Notes under the pieces: model-generated | Told to the model about the DNA's origin: nothing | Database searches by the model: none | What the model saw: only the letters and a program-made list of their open reading frames with translations | In this document: positions 56,364-64,000 of the stretch, piece after piece | Numbering within the stretch: position 1 is the first letter of the stretch | How the letters are laid out: each line of letters opens with the position of its first letter | Source of the DNA: Xanthoparmelia taractica | Lineage: Eukaryota; Ascomycota; Lecanoromycetes; Lecanorales; Parmeliaceae | Direction of reading: 5' to 3' | DNA: 64,000 bases | NCBI GenBank assembly: GCA_033085395.1 | Contig: JANQBS010000156.1 | Coordinates: 1 to 64,000 of the forward strand | Made by a program: the position numbers and the translations under genes

Positions 56364-57737
56364 ATGACATACGTCAATCCGAAGAGTGTGATAGCTTGCG
56401 GAATCCTCTTTCCGATCCTCGGAGCAATTACAGTGGCCCTGCGCTTTAGGATCAGACATACCAGGAAATTAGTCTTAGGAGGAGACGATTGGCTTTGCCT
56501 ACCTGCATTGGTAGGTGACACCTTTGCTGCCACACCGATTGCTACGTACTGATCTGGCATCTACGAAGCTTCTCCTGTGGGCCGAGGGAGGGCTGCAGAT
56601 AGCTGGAGCTGCAACACATTCGTTTGGATGGCACTCGCCTTCTTATAACAGTGCGACTGAGTTCATAAACGATGATGAGCCCTCGGTTAAAATCCTCGGC
56701 AAGGTGAGCCGGTAGCTGGTGCTCTTCCTGAGATAATAACCGGTGCTGATTGATCCCATACCAGCTGCAAACCGCCTTCGATTTGATACACCCCATAGCC
56801 CTTGGACTTTTAAAAATCTCCATTTGCCTATTCTATCGGCGGATATTCCGCGGCCGCAAGTTCAGTATCATCAACTGGATCACAATAGGCGTCATCGTCT
56901 TGTGGAGCTTGGCTTTCTTCGTTACAATTGCCGCGGCTTGTAACAAGCACTTCGAAGCCAACTGGGCTTCTCTCGGGGTACTCAAGCAGGAATGCGTGGA
57001 TACCTTCAGGATGCTTCTTACGTATACCATTACCGACGTAGCGGTCGATCTCGTCATCATTGTCATGCCAATACCTTTGGTACGTAAATTTGAACACACA
57101 TCAGTACGTTCTCCCTAATGACAGATACAGATATTTGGTCTTCAGATGCCCTTGAAACGTAAATTTGCTGTTTGCGGTGTGATTCTCGTTGGAGCGTTGT
57201 AAGGCCTCAATGGATGAATGCCAGTGGCCAGCAAATGGGTTGACTTACAATTTCCACAGAGCAATCGCCTGCGGAATCACGAGAATGGTCATTTTCATCG
57301 AGGTCCTGGTTCCCCCACGTATGTGCAGGTATTCCGCTCTCGCCAGGCCGTTCGGCGCAGCTAACTTATCAGTCCTTGCAAATGCCAGAGTTGCGGGTCT
57401 CCTTGCCACAGATGACATTGGGGTCGTCTCACTTCTACTTTTCTGGGGCATGGTGGAGCTCGGCGTTGGCATGATCGCTATCTGCTTGCCGACGCTTCGT
57501 CCCCTATTCCGTGGTTGGTCACCCGAAAGCATAATACGCAGCATCAGATCAGCTTTGTCCCTGCGCTCTATACACAGCGGTGGCAGTAGCGCCAGATCTA
57601 CCGGGCGTCCTGCGAAAGACGCACAACAAGTGGGCTCCGAGTCATCCATCGTTGGGATTAATATGGAACCAATCACGAATGGAAAAGCCAGCACGGAGGG
57701 AACCGTAACACGAGTTTATGGAGGTGAAGAGGGTTAG
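56364..57737 (+). CDS. Rhodopsin-fold fungal integral membrane protein (Pth11-like group)
   Basis: Five exons (56364-56510, 56569-56703, 56765-57079, 57131-57198, 57260-57737) give ~380 residues with six or seven membrane helices. Typical family wording: ACGILFPILGAITVALRFRI, LGGDDWLCLPAL, LQTAFDLIHPIALGLLKISI, CLFYRRIFRGRKF, FRMLLTYTITDVAVDLVIIV and LPTLRPLFRGWSPESIIRSI. All four introns are GT-AG and keep frame. A further in-frame 42-base candidate intron (GTATGT...GCAG at about 57,316-57,357) could remove 14 residues (PRMCRYSALARPF...), which look unlike the family. Members of this large family are membrane proteins of mostly unknown function; Pth11 of Magnaporthe is one. The start may lie further upstream. 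Confidence 0.8.
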
Positions 57738-58181
57738 AGCCAGACACGGAGGCATGGCGAGGGCGATATCAGGGTGGATCGAGAATTTGGTCTTAGCCGC
57801 CAAGAAGTCTAGGGGGTGGTTGCTGTTCTGGACTTGCTAGCACGACGTCTCATTGGGCGATTTTTCGAATGAGGGTTACTGGCTGTCGGTCGCATTCGTG
57901 GTAGAGAAAAGACATAAAACGAACGAAGCTCTGGTGATGAAATTCCTCACCAGCAGCTCCCACAGTATTGAAAATTATCCAGACCACCTTCCGTAAAAGG
58001 GCTAGAATCAAAGCAGTACAAAGTCCCAAGATGCAGGTTAAACTCTTGCATGCTGCACACCCTCTCTTAGCACTTCTCTGCTTAAACAACTCTTTTCAGC
58101 TTCAGGGCGCTGGCTTTTAAATCTTTTCTTCCCAAAGCTTATGATAGACAGCTTCTGAGCCATCCTATCAAAAAATCAAAA
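57738..58181. other. Intergenic, membrane protein to O-methyltransferase
   Basis: About 440 bases. It holds the 3' end of one gene and the promoter of the next; no further feature seen. Confidence 0.45.
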
Positions 58182-59775
58182 ATGAACAATGCCTCTCGAA
58201 TTCTGGAACTCGCCACCCAAATCATGGAAAATACGACGATAGTCAATGACTACTTGATAACAACTGGCCGGCCCCAACCATCCTTTGACATTGACGGCCC
58301 TACCGATCTCGCTCTCGAATCCATCGAGGCAGAAAATGCACGTATGGCGTGTATCGGAGCCTCGATGGAACTGCAAGACCTGATGCAAGGGCCCATAGCA
58401 TGTTTAAGACCCACGGTATATTATATAGGCTCTCAATTTCTCAAGACCAAAAACGACCTAAATGGATTTGTCTCCGTACTGACATCAAATGAGATCAACG
58501 CCACCAGCCTCGAAGCCATCTACCGCTACGACATTCCCAAAAAGGTGCCCCTCGACGGCACGGGCATCTCGATCAAAGAGCTCGCGGCCAAATGCGACAT
58601 GTATGAGCCGAACCTGAGACGGATACTCCGTTATGCGATATGTTATCATCGCGTTTTTCGCGAACCGCGGGTTGGCGTCGTCGCTCATTCGGCTGCGTCG
58701 AGGCTGCTGGTTGATGACCGGGCGATGTTCGATACGCTGGGTATGATGTTCGATGAGAGCTGGCAGGCGTTTGCGCGTGTGCGTATTGCCCTGTCCTGGA
58801 CCAGTACCTAAGAGGGAGTGTGAGGAGAGGGGTGAGTGTTTCTGCTGACAAAGATGCGTGATGCAGACTTGTGATGCCATGTTGAGATTCAACAGCCAGG
58901 AGCCACATGAGACGGTGAATTCCTCCCTCAGCATCGTCATATCTCCCGAATTTCGATAAGAATGTATAAACTAATCCGACTTTCATCCACAAAGGGCTAC
59001 TCCCTCGCTCATCATCCCTCCACCACCCCATGGTCCAACTACGCCGCCCACCCACCCCTCGGCAAACGCTTCGCCTCCGCCATGGTATCACTCGCCTCCA
59101 ACACCGGGCAATCGCCCCATCACCTCGCAGCAGGCTACCCTTGGGCATCCCTCAAACCCGGAAGTACTGTCATCGACATGGGCGGCTCAGAAGGGCACGT
59201 CAGCGTCGCGATCGCGAAAAAGCACCATCATTTGCAGTTCATGGTCCAGGATCTCCCGGAAATCATATCTAATGCGGCATTGGGCAATGAACTTGATGAG
59301 GGAGTGAGGAAGCGAGTCCATTTCATGACGCAGGATTTCCTGCAGGAGCAGATGGTGCGGGGAGATGTATTCTTGCTGAGATGGATCCTGCATGATTGGC
59401 CGGATCAGTATGTCGTGAGGATATTGAGGAATTTGAGGCCGGTCTTGAGGGATGGGGATAAGGTCGTGGTTAATGATCAGCTTATGCCCGGGTTGGGGGA
59501 GGTGAGCAGTGTGATTGAGCGGCAGATTAGGTCAGTTTGTGCTTTCAGATTTTTCGAGAGGGATTTTTTGGGTGCGGTTGAGCGTTTTGTCCGTGGCTGA
59601 TGCAGCGGATAGGTTTTTTGATATGGTCATGCTGAGTTTTTTCAACGCACGCGAAAGGGAGAAGGCCGATTGGGAGGGTTTGTTTCGCGAGGCGGATGAG
59701 AGGTTTACGGATGTCAGGATTTGGACGCCAGAAGGGTCTTCGTTTGCGATTATTGAGGCTACTTGGAGGTCATAG
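58182..59775 (+). CDS. Class I O-methyltransferase of secondary-metabolite type
   Basis: Five exons (58182-58415, 58494-58778, 58867-58914, 58995-59530, 59613-59775) give 421 residues, the usual length for fungal OmtA/OmtB-like enzymes. N-terminal dimerisation helices precede SLEAIYRYDIPKKVP and NLRRILRYAICYHRVFREPR (winged-helix part). The SAM site is VIDMGGSEGHVSVAIA. The catalytic His lies in LLRWILHDWPDQYV, and the acidic loop is DGDKVVVNDQLMPG. The first intron (78 bases) is in frame and open, so retention would add 26 residues; removal better fits the family. Such enzymes methylate phenolic hydroxyls of polyketides and related metabolites. No synthase gene is adjacent. The coding strand runs from C-rich in exon 4 to G-rich at the 3' end. 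Confidence 0.85.
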
Positions 59776-60134
59776 TGGAATCCCCGACAGGGTTGGAGGG
59801 ACATGGACGGTTCAGTAGAGGTATTTGCTTATTGTAAAAGTCGCAAGGGGAGTACGAATGATAGGTAAAGTGGAAGAAGATAACCTGCCGCAAGTTAAAA
59901 TGAAATTCTCTTTTTTCAACCCCTTAGCCCTAGCCCTAGCCCTAGCCCTAGTACTGATCTCGAGCAATTAGGGGCTAATTTCTTGGCTCTTGGCTCACCA
60001 CATTTGAAACAGGGCAAGCATCACCCCCACGTCACCACCCCGCACCTCTCTCCCTCTCTCTCTACGCCACACTGACTCTTATACCCCCCCGAAATACCAT
60101 TGTAATCACAATACATATACAAACCACCACCATA
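59776..60134. other. Short intergenic with telomere-like repeat
   Basis: It contains (CCCTAG)4 and, near 60,050-60,065, a CT-rich promoter tract (CTCTCCCTCTCTCTCT) just before the next gene. Confidence 0.55.
59928..59951. repeat. Telomere-like (CCCTAG)4
   Basis: Four perfect CCCTAG hexamers, one base away from the canonical fungal telomere unit CCCTAA and preceded by CCCTTAG. It lies about 185 bases upstream of the next ATG. Confidence 0.75.
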
Positions 60135-60721
60135 ATGGACTTCATCAAGAACGCAGTGAGCGGCGGCGGCGGCGACAATAACAAGAGCGGCGAGAACTCT
60201 CAGCAGAATGAAAACAGCCAGAGCGGCGGAGGAGGCGGAGGAGGAGGTTTCTTCGGTCCCATGGGAGAGAAGCTTAATTCCGCCGCTGGAGGGGGCAAGG
60301 AGAGCGAGAAGAATGAGGATTTGCTTGATAAGGGTATGTGTGTGGTTTTTCTTACTTATTTGCCTGGCTACCCAAAATAAAATCAGACCCTTTTCTTCCT
60401 TTCTTCACACCCTCCCCATTCCCTCCCGCTCTCTTCTTCTCTTCAAATTCAATATCCGTCGCTCTATATCCGGATTCACGTATATTTTTCCATACTGTAT
60501 ATGCGTTTCCTGTTATATGCAGCTAATCTCCGTCCATTGCCTTTTGCCCTGTAGGCATCGACGCCGTGCAGCAGTACGGCCTGGGCCAGGGCGACCAGAG
60601 CAATGAGTCGGCGTTTGAGCAGGCCAAAGACGAGCAGATTTCGGACGAGGTCCGGAGGCAGTATAAGAATATGACGGGGAGCGATATCCCGATTAAGGAT
60701 AAGGAGACGAGATTTGGGTAG
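60135..60721 (+). CDS. Small glycine-rich stress-type protein (often labelled DNA damage-responsive protein 48)
   Basis: Two exons (60135-60333 and 60555-60721, 221-bp intron) give 121 residues. Residues 1-45 are Gly/Asn/Ser-rich (SGGGGGGGGFFGPMGEKL). The conserved part is ESEKNEDLLDKGIDAVQQY, then GLGQGDQSNESAFEQAKDEQ and a C-terminal SDEVRRQYKNMTGSDIP. This short family occurs across ascomycetes and is often named after yeast Ddr48 because of low-complexity similarity; function unproven. The splice restores DKGIDAVQQ. The promoter is CT-rich, suggesting good expression. Confidence 0.75.
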
Positions 60722-61698
60722 AAGTGGAGAAGGGACGGAAAAGGAAAGGGGGATGAGGATGTGGTGGCTTGCAGTGGGGATTTGAGAGAGCGTGCTGAGC
60801 GGAGCTAGAGAGATGAGATGGGGGGAGACTGGAACGTTTGTTCATTGGCTCTGCGGAGCTGGAGCTGGCTACTTGGTGTCCATAGGCTACAATGAGTACG
60901 ACCGCTTGCAAAGAACTGCTCTTACTAGTGCCTGCTTCGTGGCACAGCTGTCGCAGCTCTTTCATCTCGGAACAGTCTGCCCTATTCGACGGCTGCTTCG
61001 GCATCCGAGGGGCATGGTTGGATGCTCGATCAATGTACTCGCGACAGCATAATAGAGCGGTAGGGTATGTGCATACATTGCTAATAATGATGTTGTTTGC
61101 TTCTGCATATGGGATATGTTACATTTGTATATCTTGCCTGACGTTGAAAAGAGGCGGCTTGTCATTTTGAATGATCTTCGCCGGCGCGGACTAGCTTGGC
61201 TTTCTTTTGTCCCCGATGTGGATGTGCCGTAAATACGCGTTGTTGGGGGACGCGAACTTTCGCGTTCCTAGGGTGTCTGCGGGTTGTGATATTCTTGAAA
61301 TGACTGGGATGAGTGCGTAAGTGTTTCAATTGATCGTTTATCGAATGATTTCATACAAGAGAGATTTGTTATCATTGGTGAGGATAAAGTTTCTGGATAT
61401 ATCGGTGCTCTGTTGCGTTTGGGCCTCCTTCCTTTGCTGTAAAACCTCAGACGAACGGGTCTGAGCGTTTCCATTACTGCATCTGTATCTGCGTGTTGTA
61501 GCTAATGCTGCAGCAGTGACTCACTTATCTTGAAGAGAAGAACATATTGGATTTCCGTCACCTTTGAAATTAAAAGCTGTGCTTCAGCTCATTGTTGTCG
61601 CTGTCTGTCACTTATCGAACGCGTCTCAAGATCTCAGCAAACAAACTGCTATCGACTTTTGAATTTGGAGTAACGTTCACCGCAAAACCCCATCCAAT
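60722..61698. other. Intergenic without recognised gene
   Basis: About 980 bases; short frames on both strands have no family features. Confidence 0.45.
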
Positions 61699-62370
61699 AT
61701 GAATCCTAGCATGGCCGAAGTCTGCTCCAACCCTTCTTGCTCAGAACCCGGCACTCTTAAATGCGGTCGATGCAAGAGTGCCAGATACTGCGGCCAGGAC
61801 TGCCAACGAAGCCAATGGAGCGCCCACAAAGCTGCTTGTAAAGCAGCCAGCAAGCCCAACACCCCAAAATCCAACTGCTACATTCTCCGCGCCGAGCCTC
61901 AGACCGCCAACGCGCCCGTCCTCGACAACATCGCAGGCCAGATTGTGCCCTTTAGTCTGTCGGACTATGGCAACGAGTCCAAGGAAAAGCGCCAGCTTGG
62001 ACAACACCTTGGGTGGAAGAGTTCGATGGAGGTCGGCAAGTTCTACGATCACTCGGGCACCGATAAGTGGTATTACTACGTCTACGGGGATGCTCGCGCT
62101 TTCAATAGGAAATCCGGCTTGCCGGTCAATGAGGCCGCGGGATTGGTATGCCATAAGAGGCCAATCTATGGCGATATTGGCATTGTCAGGTCGGGTCCTC
62201 TGGGGTCCAAGTTCGCGGAGGAGTTCTCGAAGACGGAGTTGGCGGAGGCGGTTGAGTTTTACAAGACGCATGATAAGGACCAGGTCTTTGCGCAGCGGGA
62301 GATGAGTCGGGCAACGAGGACTTGGGGGGTGCCTGGTGCTGAGTGTGCTTCTGTGCATATGCATATCTGA
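61699..62370 (+). CDS. MYND-type zinc-finger protein
   Basis: One exon of 223 residues. A MYND zinc finger covers residues ~9-47: CSNPSC, LKCGRCKSARYCGQDCQRSQ and WSAHKAACK supply the eight zinc ligands. The remainder (IVPFSLSDYGNESKEKRQLG, KWYYYVYGDARAFNRKSG) is a conserved fungal tail without a named fold. MYND fingers bind Pro-rich peptides, so a protein-binding role is inferred. The first codons are MNPSMAEV, so the second Met is an alternative start. The coding strand moves from C-rich to G-rich along the gene. Confidence 0.83.
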   Translation: MNPSMAEVCSNPSCSEPGTLKCGRCKSARYCGQDCQRSQWSAHKAACKAASKPNTPKSNCYILRAEPQTANAPVLDNIAGQIVPFSLSDYGNESKEKRQLGQHLGWKSSMEVGKFYDHSGTDKWYYYVYGDARAFNRKSGLPVNEAAGLVCHKRPIYGDIGIVRSGPLGSKFAEEFSKTELAEAVEFYKTHDKDQVFAQREMSRATRTWGVPGAECASVHMHI

Positions 62371-63552
62371 GGAGGATGTTCTGGAGACCCAATTGGCTGG
62401 ACTGCTCTGCCATGCTGCGGAGATGGATGCTTGCCTGATGTCTTCATTCAATCTGCGTGCGAAGGATGCGTTCGGTCGAGCAGCTGTTGCTGCAAGTCAG
62501 TACCCTACTTACCTAAGTATGTTGATCAGCCTCTTGAGCCACTCCAAACCTATCGGTCGGAGATCCTGAAAATCACTGTGAATTGCTCTCGCACCTAACA
62601 CTGTTGGAAACTGTGCTTTGCCTGTCTATCATGCCATAGCGCCTTGCTACGATTCCATTCGGCATGTACGGGCAATCTTGAAAACGCTACAACAGTAAAA
62701 TCTTGAGCACTCTTCACCTGTTTTTTTTTTTTTTTTTTTTTGACATCTTAGAAATCTTTGAGGCTGGATCTTGCTGGCTCTTTCTATTGTTGAAGAGGAG
62801 GTTAATTATCTTTCGCTCTTTGCTATTCCAAGTTCATACAACAGTCGATACCTGGGGCTTACAAAGATAGCATCTGCAAGACCCCAAGTTTATGGTTGTG
62901 GTCTATGTCGACAGACTTAGTTGGTCCGGTCACTGCCGGACTCTCAGAGTAACAGAGCAGTGCTGGCCGTGCGCTCGTCGGATGAAGCGGCGCGTATCTC
63001 AAATTAAAGGAGCATCTGAAGGTGCACGGCTCTCTGGATTGAACGATCCTGAATGTGGTCAGTAGCATTACAGTCCACACTACTTACTATACGGAGGTAG
63101 ACGACGGCATTTTCCTGGCCATTAAAAGCACGATTCGCATCTCGGACACTGGGCGCAAAGCTTCCAAAGACGTTGATATTGAATGCGAAGTCTTGGGGCC
63201 TGTGCCGGTATGTGCAGCGCATCAATGAGACGATTCATTGCAAGATATCTTGGGTCGTTGATGCCGTAAATCGGCCTGGGGTAGTGATGTTGGCGGGAAC
63301 GGGAGGGTTTCGTTTGATCTAGTTGTAGATGATAGGTAGGACAGAGAATAAAAAGATTGCTGTATTGACTTTATCCAATGGCATTTTAATCTACCATGTA
63401 GAAATACTGTACAACAGTAGAAGCGCTTAAGCGACAATTCCGCTGGCCCCATGTTTGCTGCTCCTGCTATTGAATTCTGCCACTACAATTTCCCCCTGCC
63501 TCATTCGTCGAGATTCGTCAAGCTTACTATTCACTCGCCCACCCTGGACACA
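62371..63552. other. Intergenic with T21 tract
   Basis: About 1.2 kb with no supported gene. A run of 21 T lies at 62,721-62,741. The part next to the hydrolase start is C-rich. Confidence 0.45.
62721..62741. repeat. Poly(dT) tract, 21 bases
   Basis: Twenty-one consecutive T. It could be a promoter dT tract or the reversed tail of an old retroposed sequence; no target duplication was seen. Confidence 0.9.
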
Positions 63553-64000
63553 ATGGCTACCGTCCTGCTCGTGGTCGACATGCAACACGTCTTCCTCAAC
63601 ATGACCACCACCGCCCTCCCCAACATCCTCAACCTCTGCCACCATTTCAAAGCCTCCAAACTCCCCCTCATCTTCACCCAGCACGGCCACTCAAAACAAG
63701 AGCTCACCCCGCCCTACCCCAACCAGCTCGTCCGCAAATGGGGACCCGACGGCTCAATAGCTACAGGCAGCAAGGACTGGAAGTTCATCCCGGAGATTGA
63801 GAAAATAGCAAAGGATCACCGTGTCGTGGCAAAGAATACGTATGACGCTTTTATCAATACGGATTTGGGCGATGTGTTGGAAAGGGCGTCGATCGAGAGG
63901 GTTGTGGTCTGTGGCGTCATGACGGATTGCTGCTGCGATACGACGGCCAGGAGCGCCTTTAATAGGGGCTACGAGACTTGGCTCGTGCGGGATGCCTGTG
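63553..64000 (+). CDS. Isochorismatase-like cysteine hydrolase (partial, runs off window)
   Basis: The first 149 codons of a gene cut by the window end. The ATG at 63553 opens MATVLLVVDMQHVFLNM, with the family's first catalytic Asp (VVDMQ). The Lys appears in VVAKNTYDAFINTDL, and the nucleophile Cys region is VVCGVMTDCCCDTTARSA. Members (isochorismatase, nicotinamidase, other amidases) use this Asp-Lys-Cys triad; the substrate cannot be told from this fragment. The coding strand is C-rich to about 63,750 and G-rich after that. Confidence 0.85.
   Translation, partial: MATVLLVVDMQHVFLNMTTTALPNILNLCHHFKASKLPLIFTQHGHSKQELTPPYPNQLVRKWGPDGSIATGSKDWKFIPEIEKIAKDHRVVAKNTYDAFINTDLGDVLERASIERVVVCGVMTDCCCDTTARSAFNRGYETWLVRDAC

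Overview
The window is nuclear DNA of a filamentous ascomycete (Pezizomycotina). The evidence is intron-containing genes with short introns (about 48-220 bp; GT-AG, plus one probable GC-AG), fungus-specific families (class IV chitin synthase, HET domain, Zn2Cys6 regulator, rhodopsin-fold membrane protein, MNN2-type mannosyltransferase, GH17 glucanase), and a retrotransposon with the mutation pattern of repeat-induced point mutation (RIP). The class cannot be fixed from sequence alone.

Layout. 0.35-12.2 kb: a DUF202 membrane protein, a three-exon tyrosinase, a Sel1-repeat chitin-synthase activator (Skt5/Chs4 type) and, divergent from it, a class IV chitin synthase. 13.9-19.6 kb: a large WD40/DUF2415 protein, a glycine-rich protein and a GH17-type wall glucanase. 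21.1-29.1 kb: an 857-residue HET-domain protein, a Dal81/TamA-like regulator and a class I methyltransferase. 29.7-34.8 kb: two tandem BTB paralogues, the second with an in-frame TAG, and a DHH phosphoesterase pseudogene. 35.5-36.9 kb: an intact DUF89/ARMT1-type phosphatase. 37.1-46.1 kb: one LTR retrotransposon (135-bp LTRs, 4-bp target duplication) whose interior is AT-rich and has no open frame. 48.3-49.6 kb: an RBR ubiquitin ligase. 49.6-53.5 kb: sparse sequence with only faint gene traces. 53.5-64 kb: a mannosyltransferase, a rhodopsin-fold membrane protein, an O-methyltransferase, a small glycine-rich stress-type protein, a MYND zinc-finger protein and the first part of an isochorismatase-like hydrolase cut by the window end.

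Several genes serve the cell wall (chitin synthase and its activator, GH17 glucanase, mannosyltransferase, tyrosinase for melanin-type pigment), but no operon-like logic is visible beyond the divergent chitin synthase/activator pair. The strongest unusual signals are: (i) RIP polarity that flips inside the two LTRs; (ii) gene decay (BTB2, DHH gene) on one side of the element; (iii) a repeated within-gene switch from C-rich to G-rich coding strand, seen in at least five genes and in two unassigned loci. No clearly new multi-gene system was found.
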